Part shown: one piece after another, positions 8,157 to 16,926 of the stretch
How positions within the stretch are numbered: position 1 is the first letter of the stretch
How the letters are laid out: each line of letters starts with the position of its first letter
From: CBDCME01 sp965218865
GTDB lineage: Bacteria; Pseudomonadota; Alphaproteobacteria; JAAXGF01
Length of the DNA stretch: 64,000 bases
Assembly: GCA_965218865.1 (NCBI GenBank)
Contig: CBDCME010000027.1
Span: forward strand, 62,001 to 126,000
Reading direction: 5' to 3'
The notes under the pieces: generated by a model
The model's input: only the letters and a program-made list of their open reading frames with translations
Told to the model about the DNA's origin: nothing
The model's database searches: none
Made by a program: the position numbers and the translations under genes

Positions 8157-8795
8157 GTGAAAAGGGGCAGGTTCATTTCCTTGGAGGGCGGCGAAGGGGC
8201 GGGAAAATCAAGCCAATCGAAACTCTTGCAGTCGGCCCTCTTGGAACGTGGTCTCGAGGTCATCGAAACCCGAGAACCCGGCGGGAGCCCGGGGGCCGAG
8301 GAGATCCGAAATCTGCTCGTGATCGGCGCGGCGGACCGCTGGGACGCGACGACGGAAATCTTGCTCCATTTCGCCGCCCGCCGCGACCACGTGGTCAAAA
8401 CCATAGAACCGGGCTTGGCCAGGGGACAGTGGGTCGTGTGCGACCGTTTCACGGACTCGACCATGGCCTATCAAGGCTACGCCCAGGGCTTGGGTCGCGA
8501 CGCCGTTATCGCATTACAGACGAACGTGATCGACGGCTTGACGCCGGATCTGACGTTGATCCTGGACCTTCCCGTCGAAACCGGACTGGCGCGGGCACTT
8601 GAACGCGGTGACGCAGACCGTTACGAGCGCATGGGTGCCGCCTTTCATCGGCGGCTGCGCGAGGGCTATCTCGATATCGCCCGGCGCGAACCCGACCGCT
8701 GTGTTCTGGTCGATGCCCGCGGCGACCTCGACGCGGTGCATCGCGACATTCTTGGCGCCGTCCACGAGCGCCTCGGGCTTCCGGGTCGTGACTGA
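8157..8795 (+). CDS. tmk: Thymidylate kinase
   Basis: 212 residues with the P-loop FISLEGGEGAGKSSQ at the N-terminus, the DR motif in VVCDRFTDSTMAYQGYAQGL, and VIETREPGGSPGAEEIR, a Tmk signature. It phosphorylates dTMP to dTDP for DNA synthesis. The predicted start is a GTG at 8157; there is no nearby ATG in frame. The gene end overlaps the likely GTG start of holB by 8 bp, the tmk-holB coupling commonly seen in bacteria. Confidence 0.96.
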   Translation: MKRGRFISLEGGEGAGKSSQSKLLQSALLERGLEVIETREPGGSPGAEEIRNLLVIGAADRWDATTEILLHFAARRDHVVKTIEPGLARGQWVVCDRFTDSTMAYQGYAQGLGRDAVIALQTNVIDGLTPDLTLILDLPVETGLARALERGDADRYERMGAAFHRRLREGYLDIARREPDRCVLVDARGDLDAVHRDILGAVHERLGLPGRD

Positions 8796-9849
8796 CGGTG
8801 GCTCGAACGCCGCGGTTGCCGTGGCCCCACGGGCCAATCCCGAGCTCGTGGGCCATGCGGAGGCCGAGGCGCTTTTTCTCGATTGTTGGCGTCGTGACAG
8901 ATTGGCGCATGCCTGGTTGATCACGGGGCCGCGCGGTGTCGGCAAGGCGACGCTTTCCTACCGCCTCGCGCGCATGCTCCTCGGGGCCGGGGAGGAGGTC
9001 CCACCGGACCATCCCGTGTTTCGGCGGGTCGCCGCCGGTTCTCACCCGGATCTCTTGAGCGTCGAACGGTCCGTGGGCGAAGATTCGAGAGCTAAGCTTC
9101 GAAGCGAGATCGTCATCGAAGACGCGCGCAAGGTGGCGCGGTTCCTGCACCTGACACCGTCGGAGGCGGGCTGGCGCGTAGTCATCATCGACGGAGCCGA
9201 CGAAATGAACCGCAACGCCGCCAACGCGGTCCTGAAAATCGTCGAGGAACCGCCGGCCAAGGCGCTCATCCTCATGACCTGCCACGCGCGCTACCGGGTG
9301 CTGCCGACGATACGCTCGCGGTGCCGGACCCTGGCCTTGCGTCCGCTCGACGTATCCCTTGTCGGCGATTGGCTCTGTCGGCGGCGTCCCGAACTCGCGG
9401 CCGACCAGGGCAGCGCCTTGGCGCGTCTCGCCAAGGGGCGACCGGGCGCGGCACTGACATTGGCGGACGGGGGTGGACTGGCACTTTACGAGGAATTGCT
9501 CGAACTCTTCGGCCAGCTGCCCAACCTCGAAATACCGGCGGTACACGAATTCTGTGAACGATTGACGCGGCGTGGGGCCGAGGAAACCTATAGAATGTTC
9601 TTGAATATGTTGACCGAATGTCTCGCCCGATTCATCCGCTCGATCGCCGGCGGAAACCATTCCGACGCCATTGTCGCCAAGGAGGCCGCCGTCGGGGATC
9701 GTCTGGCCAAGTTGGCGGGACTTGATCAATGGCTGGACGTGTGGGACAAAACCCTTCGCCTCGCGGGCCAGGTGGACGGAATCAATCTGGACCGTAAGCA
9801 GATCGCCCTGAGCTTATTCAATTCCATCGAGGCCGTCGCGCGGCGCTGA
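8788..9849 (+). CDS. holB: DNA polymerase III delta-prime subunit
   Basis: Taking the GTG at 8788 gives 353 residues; the same frame is open further upstream (an ATG at 8599) but that lies well inside tmk. GPRGVGKATLSYRLARMLLG is the Walker A region of the clamp-loader AAA+ fold, and IIDGADEMNRNAANAVLKIVEEPP is the sensor region with the conserved NAANALLK-EEPP type motif. The SRC motif is seen in TIRSRCRTLAL. It is part of the complex that loads the beta clamp. It sits between tmk and metG, the standard alphaproteobacterial order. Confidence 0.92.
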   Translation: MTDGGSNAAVAVAPRANPELVGHAEAEALFLDCWRRDRLAHAWLITGPRGVGKATLSYRLARMLLGAGEEVPPDHPVFRRVAAGSHPDLLSVERSVGEDSRAKLRSEIVIEDARKVARFLHLTPSEAGWRVVIIDGADEMNRNAANAVLKIVEEPPAKALILMTCHARYRVLPTIRSRCRTLALRPLDVSLVGDWLCRRRPELAADQGSALARLAKGRPGAALTLADGGGLALYEELLELFGQLPNLEIPAVHEFCERLTRRGAEETYRMFLNMLTECLARFIRSIAGGNHSDAIVAKEAAVGDRLAKLAGLDQWLDVWDKTLRLAGQVDGINLDRKQIALSLFNSIEAVARR

Positions 9850-9892
9850 CGCCGGCATTCCGCGAGGAAGCGAAGGCTTCCGGAGACCCCCA

Positions 9893-11440
9893 ATGGCGCA
9901 GGCCCCCGCGTACTACATCACCACGCCGATCTACTACGTCAACGACAAGCCGCACATCGGGCACGCCTACACCTCGTTGGCGTGCGACGCGGTGGCGCGA
10001 TTCATGCGCCTGGACGGCTACCAGGTCTGGTTTCTGACCGGCACGGACGAGCACGGCCAAAAGGTGGAAAAGGCGGCGCGGAAGGCCGGAGAATCGACCC
10101 AGGCGTTCGTCGATCGGATGTCGCGGCCCTTTCGCTCTCTTTGCGGGTCGATGAATTTTTCGAACGACGACTTCATTCGCACCACGGAACCCCGGCATAT
10201 CGAAGCGGCGCAACAGTTGTGGCGCGAGCTCGAGGCGCGCGATCAGATTTATCTGGGCAGTTACGCCGGTTGGTACGCCGTGCGCGACGAAACCTTCTAT
10301 GCCCAATCGGAAATCGTCGACGGCAAGGCTCCCACGGGCGCGCCCGTCGAATGGGTCGAGGAACCGAGCTATTTCTTTCGTTTGTCCCAGTGGCGGGAAC
10401 GGCTGTTGTCGTTCTACGAGGACGAGGCGGATTTTGTCGCCCCGGCGAGCCGGCGAAACGAAGTCATCAGCTTCGTCAAGGGCGGCCTGAGCGATCTTTC
10501 GATCTCGCGCACGAGTTTCCGATGGGGCGTTCCGGTACCCGGCGACGACGACCACATCATGTACGTTTGGCTCGACGCCTTGACCAATTATCTCACGGGC
10601 GCGGGATATCCGGACGTGGACGGCGCCGACTTTCGCGCCTACTGGCCGGCGGACCTGCACATGGTCGGCAAGGACATTCTTCGCTTCCACGCCATATTTT
10701 GGCCCGCGTTCCTGATGGCGGCCGAAATCGCGCCGCCCAAACGGGTCTTCGCCCACGGCTGGTGGACCAACGAAGGGAAGAAAATCTCGAAGTCGCTCGG
10801 AAATATCATCGACCCCGTGACCTTAATCGACACCTATGGCCTCGATCAGGTCCGTTATTTTCTTCTGCGCGAGGTCCCCTTCGGCAACGACGGCGACTTC
10901 TCGCACCGGGCCATGGTCAATCGGATGAACGGCGAACTGGCCAATGATATGGGGAATCTGGTGCAGCGGATCCTGGCGATGATTCAAAAGTATTGCGCCG
11001 CCCGGGTGCCGCGGGCCGGAAATCTGGACCCGGCCGACACGGCGCTCCTCGATGCCGCCTTTGGCTTGATCGAACGGGTGCGGGGAGCGTTTTCGCGGCA
11101 AGCGTTTCACGAAGCCCTGGACGCGATCTGGAGCGTGGTGCGGAGCGCCAACGTCTACGTCGATCGCCAAGCCCCGTGGAAGCTGCGCAAGTCCGACCCG
11201 GACCGGGCCGCCACGGTCCTCTACGTCGGAGCCGAAACCGTTCGCCACTTGGCGCTCATACTGCAAGCCGTGACACCCGCGGCGGCCGCTCGAATTCTGG
11301 ACCAACTCGCGGTCCCGGAAGCGGGCAGGGGCCTTGAGGGGATCGGTCCCGACGGGGCCCTGGTGGCGGGGACGCCGCTGCCCAAACCCGCCGGCGTCTT
11401 TCCACGCTTCAAGACCTATGACGACGAGGCCCGATCGTGA
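9893..11440 (+). CDS. metG: Methionyl-tRNA synthetase
   Basis: 515 residues. The class I signature HIGH is in NDKPHIGHAYTSL and the KMSKS loop is KKISKSLGN near residue 297. FLTGTDEHGQKVEKAARKAG is typical. The zinc-knuckle cysteines of the long form are absent and there is no C-terminal tRNA-binding EMAP domain, so this is the short form common in alphaproteobacteria. It attaches methionine to initiator and elongator tRNAMet. A GGAG lies shortly upstream of the ATG, and the stop overlaps the GTG of tatD. Confidence 0.97.
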   Translation: MAQAPAYYITTPIYYVNDKPHIGHAYTSLACDAVARFMRLDGYQVWFLTGTDEHGQKVEKAARKAGESTQAFVDRMSRPFRSLCGSMNFSNDDFIRTTEPRHIEAAQQLWRELEARDQIYLGSYAGWYAVRDETFYAQSEIVDGKAPTGAPVEWVEEPSYFFRLSQWRERLLSFYEDEADFVAPASRRNEVISFVKGGLSDLSISRTSFRWGVPVPGDDDHIMYVWLDALTNYLTGAGYPDVDGADFRAYWPADLHMVGKDILRFHAIFWPAFLMAAEIAPPKRVFAHGWWTNEGKKISKSLGNIIDPVTLIDTYGLDQVRYFLLREVPFGNDGDFSHRAMVNRMNGELANDMGNLVQRILAMIQKYCAARVPRAGNLDPADTALLDAAFGLIERVRGAFSRQAFHEALDAIWSVVRSANVYVDRQAPWKLRKSDPDRAATVLYVGAETVRHLALILQAVTPAAAARILDQLAVPEAGRGLEGIGPDGALVAGTPLPKPAGVFPRFKTYDDEARS

Positions 11441-12231
11441 CCCTGATCGACAGCCATTGCCACCTTGATTTTCCGGACTTCGAAAGCGAGTTGGACGACG
11501 TCGTCAGGCGGGCCCGCGAGGCCGGCGTGAGCGTCATGCAAACGATCTGCACCCGGCTTTCGGCTTTCCAAGGGGTCCTCGCCGTGGCCCGAAGGTACGA
11601 CGGAATTTTCTGCTCCGTCGGCGTCCACCCGCACCACGTCGACGAGGAAGCCGTCGGCGACGGAGAATCCCTCGTCGCCTTGAGCGCCGAGGCCGAGGTT
11701 ATCGGCATCGGGGAAAGCGGTCTCGACTATTACTACGACAACAGCCCCCGCGACCTGCAACGCGCCAGCTTCCGGGCCCATATCGCCGCCGCCCGGACGA
11801 GCGGACTGCCCTTGATCGTCCACACCCGCGGCGCCGACGACGACACCATGGCGATTCTCTCCGACGAAATGCAGGCGGGCCCGTTCAGCGGCCTCATCCA
11901 TTGTTTCAGTACCGGCCGGGCCCTGGCCGAAGCCACCCTGGAACTGGGATTTTACATCTCGCTTTCCGGGATCGTGACGTTCAAGAACGCTGAATCCCTG
12001 CGCGCCATCGTCCGGGACCTGCCGCTGGACCGTCTACTGGTCGAGACCGACGCGCCCTATCTGTCGCCGATGCCCCGGCGCGGCCACAAGCCCAACGAGC
12101 CTTCGTTCGTTGTCCACACGGCAGCGTGCGTCGCTGAACTGAAGGGCCTCGACACGGACTCGTTTGCGGCGGCGACGAGCGCCAATTTTTTCGCCCTTTT
12201 TCAAAAGGCACAACCGGGAACCGAGCCATGA
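11437..12231 (+). CDS. tatD: TatD-family metal-dependent DNase
   Basis: 264 residues starting at a GTG that overlaps the metG stop. Metal ligands of the TIM-barrel are visible: DSHCHLDF at the N-terminus, the Glu in GIGESGLDYYYD, VHTRGADDD, LIHCFSTG and the terminal ETDAPYLSP. The family has 3'-5' exonuclease and DNase activity in DNA repair. Position after metG and before the MBL-fold gene is the classic arrangement. Confidence 0.95.
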   Translation: MTLIDSHCHLDFPDFESELDDVVRRAREAGVSVMQTICTRLSAFQGVLAVARRYDGIFCSVGVHPHHVDEEAVGDGESLVALSAEAEVIGIGESGLDYYYDNSPRDLQRASFRAHIAAARTSGLPLIVHTRGADDDTMAILSDEMQAGPFSGLIHCFSTGRALAEATLELGFYISLSGIVTFKNAESLRAIVRDLPLDRLLVETDAPYLSPMPRRGHKPNEPSFVVHTAACVAELKGLDTDSFAAATSANFFALFQKAQPGTEP

Positions 12232-12998
12232 GAGTGATCATTTTGGGTTGCGGAGCCTCGGGCGGGGTACCCCTGATCGGCTGCGAGTGCCCGGTCTGCC
12301 AATCGGAGAATCCGTGCAACAAGCGCCGCCGGGTTTCGATTCTCGTAGAAGACGAGGCCACTCGGCTCTTGGTGGACGCATCGCCCGACCTCCGGGCCCA
12401 GCTCTTATACGCCCGCGTCGGGCGCTTGGACGCCGTGTTGTTCACCCACGACCACGCCGACCACGTCCACGGCATCGACGATCTTCGCGCCGTCAATCAC
12501 CAGATCGATCAAGCGCTCGACGCCCACGGGCGAGCCGAGGACCTTGCCTCGATCGCCGCCCGCTTCGGTTACGCCTTCGCCCCGATCAAACCGGGCCATG
12601 GCTGGTACAAGCCGCAACTCGTCTCTAGGGCCATCGAGGGGCCGTTTCGGGTCGGCACGATCGACGTCATACCCTTCGAACAGCGCCACGGCCGCAAGAT
12701 TTCCCTAGGGTTTCGCTTTGGCGCCCTGGGGTATTCGACCGACGTGAACGAACTCGACGAAGCCGCCTTCGCCGCGCTCGCCGGAATCGACACCTGGATC
12801 GTCGATTGCCAGGACCCCAGGCCCAATCCGGTTCATGCGTACCCCGAACTCGTTTTCCGCTGGATCGAGCGGATCAAGCCCCGCCGCACAATCCTGACCC
12901 ACATGAACCACGAGATGGATTACGAAACCCTGTGCGCCGAGCTCCCGGCCAACGTCGAACCAGCCCACGACGGCATGGTGATTCTCTCCAAGCCCTAA
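12228..12998 (+). CDS. MBL-fold metallohydrolase, PhnP-like
   Basis: 256 residues; the ATG overlaps the tatD stop. THDHADHVHGIDDLR provides the HxHxDH dinuclear metal motif. An N-terminal cysteine set (GCGASGGVPLIGCECPVCQS) resembles the structural zinc site of PhnP-type phosphodiesterases. The C-terminal TILTHMNHEMDYETL supplies another ligand His. This tatD-linked family is conserved in alphaproteobacteria; the exact substrate is unknown, with cyclic nucleotide or phosphonate-derived cyclic phosphate as analogies only. Confidence 0.88.
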   Translation: MRVIILGCGASGGVPLIGCECPVCQSENPCNKRRRVSILVEDEATRLLVDASPDLRAQLLYARVGRLDAVLFTHDHADHVHGIDDLRAVNHQIDQALDAHGRAEDLASIAARFGYAFAPIKPGHGWYKPQLVSRAIEGPFRVGTIDVIPFEQRHGRKISLGFRFGALGYSTDVNELDEAAFAALAGIDTWIVDCQDPRPNPVHAYPELVFRWIERIKPRRTILTHMNHEMDYETLCAELPANVEPAHDGMVILSKP

Positions 12999-13399
12999 CC
13001 AAAGCCCCCCGAGCGATTTTCCGCAGAGTGCCAACGGAACCCGTATTGGCCGGATAAAATGTGTCATAATATATCTTATGCGGCATTCCTGTGGCGCGCT
13101 GTTGCCGCCTCACCCACGGAAATGGCCCCCGGCTGATATCCGATCACCAGGAAGAGCGCAACCGCCACGGTCCCCCCCTTCGCCACGGTCGATCGAATCT
13201 TCCGGTCAAATGCGCTTGGCCCGCCTCATGGGGCGGCGCTTGGTGAAGTCGAGTAAAGCGACCTCTTGACGGAGGTCAGCAAACTTCTGGATCCCCCTCT
13301 GCGCCATGAGGCCATGTTGTGCGGGGCGTGTGTCATGAGAGGTAATTCCGATCGTTTGGCTAGCGTATCATCGCGGCGGCCAAAGGGGCGCCACGGTCG
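12999..13399. other. Region without a recognisable gene
   Basis: No frame here has a convincing start and product. It marks the transition from the conserved tatD cluster to the accessory zone. A short AT-rich ATAATATATCTTAT stretch lies at about 13065-13079. The right end (13385-13462) contains the Arg-rich tail described separately. Confidence 0.4.
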
Positions 13400-13462
13400 T
13401 TAAAGGCAAGCGGTCGCCGCAAGACGAGGCCCAAGCGCCGTAGCCGCAAGCGGCGGCGGTGA
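13391..13462 (+). other. Arg/Lys-rich C-terminal tail, copy 1
   Basis: The plus-strand frame ends in GRRKTRPKRRSRKRRR followed by TGA. A close copy (GARRKTRKRRSRKRRR, TGA) ends at 16926, and an Arg-rich tail of similar kind ends the 37-residue gene at 25146-25259. The upstream parts differ and no good start is visible here, so this looks like the 3' end of a small basic-protein gene cut by rearrangement. Confidence 0.35.
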
Positions 13463-13704
13463 GGGCGTAAGAACAATTCCAAAGTCAGCTTTTAGCCAAT
13501 AGGTGCCGTTCAGGTTCCTTTCAACTTTTTCCATGCTTACTGGAGTAAAGCCGTCAAAATCAGTTCCGATTTTCCCTACATGCCAATTCTCTGATTGAGT
13601 ATTCCCAAACAGTCGAATCTCACCAAGAAGCGACAGTCCGTACGCCGAGATGGATCGTATAAGGTGATCAAGTAATAACGAAATTATGGTGTCGTTGACT
13701 CACA
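13400..13704 (-). pseudogene. AT-rich ORF fragment of unknown function
   Basis: On the minus strand an open frame of about 100 codons lacks an ATG near its 5' end. Readable parts include LLLDHLIRSISAYGLSLLGE, IRLFGNTQSENWHVGKIGTD and MEKVERNLNGTYWLKADFGI. The composition is coherent and AT-rich like the neighbouring methyltransferase, so it may be a 5'-truncated foreign gene. Its last codons overlap the Arg-rich tail on the other strand. I do not recognise the family. Confidence 0.35.
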
Positions 13705-13744
13705 GAACCGAGTTAACAATGGATCGTCTATAGAATAATCGCGC

Positions 13745-14446
13745 TCACAATACAATATTACTTAATGGGCCATACCAATCAAAATATTTTCCAAATAGTT
13801 TCTTAGCAAGCCGTCGCAGCGGACCCGTTACAACGACCTGCGAATGCACTTTAATTCCGAAGTATTCCAAAGTTTCGAGTAAGGCTTTCTCATTAAAGTA
13901 AGAATATGGATGGCCGCATAAACTGTTTGGGTTAGAGTCTGCTGGAATCGGACAATATAACAAACTATTTGTGTTGAAATCTTCGTATATACCCGTCTCC
14001 ACTATGACTGTTGCACGATCGTGCAAAAGGTCTCTAACAACCTTCAAAGCCCAAAAAGGATATCTCAAATGATAAAGAAGTCCTGCAAATATAACCAAAT
14101 CGAATTTACCATAGGCTTCACTATCGAAATCAAGTACGTTTAGAGTCATTGTTTTTATATTTGAATTCAAATGTGGTATTATAATGTTTTCCAGAGCTTC
14201 TATATTTTTCGTCGCATGATCAACTGCTATGACTTCTTCGGCTCCCCGCTTTTCCGCGGCAAGAGCAAACAACCCATTAGCACATCCAAGATCTACTACA
14301 CGCTTACCTTTCAAATCTATCAACTTTAATACTTCTTTTTGCTTTTCCCCCAGAGGTCGACCTGGCGTCTTAACCCCGTCGCCAAGATCAATTGTTTGAT
14401 AAAACGTGTATTCAGCAAGTTTGCTTTGAAGTAATTCACGATCCAT
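13745..14446 (-). CDS. Class I SAM-dependent methyltransferase, foreign AT-rich gene
   Basis: From ATG 14446, preceded by GGAGGACGGGG, the protein has 233 residues. RVVDLGCANGLFALAAEKRG is motif I of the Rossmann-fold methyltransferases, EVIAVDHATKNIEAL is motif II, and FDLVIFAGLLYHLRYPFWAL with the following RDLLHDRATVIVETG resembles the CmoB/DUF1698 group and small-molecule methyltransferases of glycan clusters. The gene is strikingly AT-rich with A/T-ending codons, unlike its GC-rich neighbours, so it was probably acquired horizontally. It is bounded by IS630 copy 1 upstream. Substrate unknown. Confidence 0.75.
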   Translation of the reverse strand: MDRELLQSKLAEYTFYQTIDLGDGVKTPGRPLGEKQKEVLKLIDLKGKRVVDLGCANGLFALAAEKRGAEEVIAVDHATKNIEALENIIIPHLNSNIKTMTLNVLDFDSEAYGKFDLVIFAGLLYHLRYPFWALKVVRDLLHDRATVIVETGIYEDFNTNSLLYCPIPADSNPNSLCGHPYSYFNEKALLETLEYFGIKVHSQVVVTGPLRRLAKKLFGKYFDWYGPLSNIVL

Positions 14447-14522
14447 TCCCCGTCCTCCACACACGCAATCCGTCAGATTCCGACTGATGATTAGGACCGC
14501 GAATATGATTTAGGGCATCTTA

Positions 14523-15693
14523 TACCAACCGCCCTTAACATTGACTTGTGCGAGCCCACGCTCTGAGGCCGATGGACATGATCTTCCAAGGTCGGTCGGT
14601 CAGGTTGTTCCAGGCTTGGCAAGAGGCCTCGACGATGGCTTCATAGGAGGTCGAAGACACGATTGGAGAGCCAGTTCTGGCGGAGGTATTGCCAGACATT
14701 TTCGGCGGGATTGAGCTCCGGGGACTTGGGTGGCAAAGGCACGAGGGAGATGTTCTCCGGGATGCCGAGTTTGGCAGTGGTGTGCCATGCGGCTTGGTCG
14801 AGCAGCACGACGGCATGGGCGTTTGGGGCAACGGCCCGGCTGATTTCCTCGAGATGCAGGTCCATGGCTTCAGTATTGGCGCGCGGCATGACCAGCGCCG
14901 CGCCCTCACCGCGCTCGGGGCAGATGGCGCCGAAGAGATACGCCGAAGAGGTCCGTAGGTCCTTGACCTGGCGCGGGCGCGATCCCTTTGGGGCCCACTG
15001 GCGCACCAGGCTGTTCTTCTGGCCGACGCGCATTTCATCTTGAAACCAAACCTCGATGGGCGTGTCCGGTGGCTGTGCCGCTACGATTTTCGCCAAGTGT
15101 TCGGGAAAACTTTTTTTTAAATTCCTCCTGTGCCCGCGCATCCTGGCCGACGTGGCGCGGGCGCGCGGAAATATGCGAGAACCCGAGCCGCGGCCAGCAG
15201 CTTGCCGACGCTCCGCTCGTGATAGTCCACGCCGAAGCGCGTTCGGATCAGTTGCTTGAGATCGATGCAGCGCCAGCGCACGACCCCATCCCGTTCGGGA
15301 TCGGGACCGGCCTCGATAGCCCGCGAAAGCGCCGCCATTTGCGACGGCGTCAACCGACGCAACGCCCCGTTCGGCTTGCGGTCGATCAGACCGGCCGGAC
15401 CTCCCGCGTTGAACCGGTGAACCCAGTCCCGCAACGTCTGCCGATCCATGCCGCCAATACCCGCCGCGCACGCTCGATCCATCCCATCGTAGATGGCCGC
15501 CATCGACAAAAGCCGGCGCGCCTGGTTCCCATCATCGCTCCGTGCCGCAAGAACACGGACTCTTTCAGCATCAAAGTCGTTTCGCAAAGGAATCGTTGGC
15601 ATTGAACACACTCCCTTGTTGCCAACAACCTTGAATCACACAAAACCTAGCGTGTAAACCTCTTGCGCGAGTCAAACTCTAGGGCGGTTGGTA
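14523..15693 (-). mobile_element. IS630-family element, copy 1 (decayed)
   Basis: The ends are TACCAACCGCCC and GGGCGGTTGGTA, flanked on both sides by TTA. Length is 1171 bp, three more than the usual 1168 because of extra bases near 14647, 15188 and 15662. These small insertions break the transposase frames. It lies just upstream of the AT-rich methyltransferase gene and may affect its expression. Confidence 0.9.
14535..15611 (-). pseudogene. IS630 transposase, frameshifted (copy 1)
   Basis: The HTH half (MCSMPTIPLRNDFDAERV onward) is shifted by extra bases in the CCCGAGCCGCGG region near 15188, and the DDE half is shifted again near 14647, so neither the catalytic domain nor the full protein can be made without repair. 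WFQDEMRVG, VVLLDQAAWH and NPAENVWQYL, the three acidic motifs, remain readable. Confidence 0.85.
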
Positions 15694-15856
15694 TTAATAT
15701 GTGCCGTGGAGACTGAGAAATAGCCCTGCCCCAATTAACACGCACCGGTTACCGGCGACAAAAGCACGTTTGGGTAACGACAGCAAGTGGCAAGCCGCAA
15801 TCTTGGTTTGCGCCTTCGGATGGTCCGCGCCCTGAAGGTCTCTTAGGGGTCAAAAG

Positions 15857-16059
15857 CGGCCTAAAATTCGGGATCCAGGTGAGCGCGGGCGGCTTTCTTC
15901 CGTCTCTCGTTGATTATTCGGCTCACGCTGTTGGGGTGTAGCGGGCGCCGATCTTTCGGCTCGTCCATCCCTGCCCCGCCAGGATCATTATTTCGCGATC
16001 GCGCCGCCGCACGACGGTGTTTTCGCGGTGACGGTGCCGGACGTGAAAGGCGACGAACC
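15857..16059 (-). pseudogene. Small HTH-gene remnant, copy 1
   Basis: This segment is about 200 bp and closely matches 18881-19083. One frame gives a helix-turn-helix-like EIMILAGQGWTSRKIGARY, and another frame continues with HPNSVSRIINERRKKAARAH then LDPEF and a stop. The natural reading would join the two (a helix-turn-helix with recognition helix PNSVSRIINERR), which implies a one-base frameshift present in both copies. It resembles the N-terminal HTH of phage terminase small subunits or resolvase-type proteins, but I cannot assign it. Confidence 0.45.
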
Positions 16060-16803
16060 GGTTCCGGTTCGGGGGACACAATACTTTCTTCGATAGCCAC
16101 CGCGGCTCGGCGCGCGGTCCAACTTGTCTTCAGGTACGGCCTTGGCGGGGCCTGGTTTGCGCTTCTTCAGCCAGCGCCCCAGCCGTTCCTCCAAGTGCGC
16201 GATGAAATCCTCGGATCCCAGGGGCCGTCCGGTGCGCTCGTGCTGGCGCAAGACATCGCGCTCGCTCTCGCTCAAACCGGCGCGCAGATAGGCCGCCCAG
16301 TCCGCGATCCGATCCAGTAAGGGCGCCACGTTGACGAGATCGTCATCGCAGCCCCGCAGATGCGCCCGCGCGCTCGACCAGGGCCAATCCCGCGCCCGCC
16401 GGACCAGCCCCGCGCGCACCGGATTGAGTTCGACGTAGCGCCCCGCCGCGTGGAGGTGCGCCTCGTCCAAGGGAAAGGAGGCAAAGCGCCCCTGCCAAAG
16501 ATAGCCGCGCCAGCCCTCGCGAAAGTTGATCCGCCGGGTGTAACGACGGTGTGCTTCGCCCAGCGCCTGGTGCAGCCCCGATCCGTCCTCGGGCGTCAGG
16601 GTCAGATGAACGTGGTTGGGCATCAGGCAGTAGGCCCAGACCGCAACCCCGGCCTCGCCGCAACACCTGGCCACCAGGTCCTTATAGCCCTGATAGTCTT
16701 CCTCGCCGAAAAATGTCTGCTGGCGCCGGTTTCCCCACTGCGTCACATGATGCGCCACCCCCGGAACCACAACCCGCGCCAATCGTGCCATGCCCGCGAA
16801 CAT
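15988..16803 (-). CDS. REP-associated tyrosine transposase (RAYT, IS200-like)
   Basis: 271 residues in frame; the better start is MARLARVVVPGVAHHVTQWG at 16791. The HUH nuclease motif is in YCLMPNHVHLTLTPEDGSGL and the catalytic Tyr is probably in EAHRRYTRRINFREGW, followed by YLWQGRFASFPLDEAHLHAA and ELNPVRAGLV, all hallmarks of the RAYT group. The reading frame runs through the REP-like repeat at its 3' end (KYCVPRTGTG). Matching inverted repeats, AAGTATTGTGTCCCC and its complement, flank the gene. RAYTs act on single-stranded REP palindromes; mobility of this copy is unknown. Confidence 0.9.
   Translation of the reverse strand: MFAGMARLARVVVPGVAHHVTQWGNRRQQTFFGEEDYQGYKDLVARCCGEAGVAVWAYCLMPNHVHLTLTPEDGSGLHQALGEAHRRYTRRINFREGWRGYLWQGRFASFPLDEAHLHAAGRYVELNPVRAGLVRRARDWPWSSARAHLRGCDDDLVNVAPLLDRIADWAAYLRAGLSESERDVLRQHERTGRPLGSEDFIAHLEERLGRWLKKRKPGPAKAVPEDKLDRAPSRGGYRRKYCVPRTGTGSSPFTSGTVTAKTPSCGGAIAK
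16071..16086. repeat. REP-like end repeat left of RAYT
   Basis: GGGGGACACAATACTT lies at the 3' end of the RAYT gene. Its inverse lies at 16831-16845 and another copy at 25276-25291 beside a RAYT fragment. This repeat is the familiar companion of RAYT genes. Confidence 0.75.
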
Positions 16804-16830
16804 GACAGCGGTGACCCGACCAGGTCAATT

Positions 16831-16845
16831 AAGTATTGTGTCCCC
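16831..16845. repeat. REP-like end repeat right of RAYT
   Basis: AAGTATTGTGTCCCC is the inverted counterpart of the repeat at 16071-16086, placed 28 bp upstream of the outermost RAYT start. The pair brackets a unit of about 775 bp. Confidence 0.75.
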
Positions 16846-16863
16846 AGAACAGGAGAACCACGC

Positions 16864-16926
16864 CGAGGCGACGGGGCCCGCCGCAAGACGCGGAAGCGCC
16901 GCAGTCGTAAGCGGAGAAGGAGGTGA
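16864..16926 (+). other. Arg/Lys-rich C-terminal tail, copy 2
   Basis: The plus frame ends RRGDGARRKTRKRRSRKRRR and TGA, nearly the same as 13391-13462. The upstream sequence is the REP repeat, so the body of the gene is missing. It appears to be a leftover of a small basic-protein gene. Confidence 0.35.
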
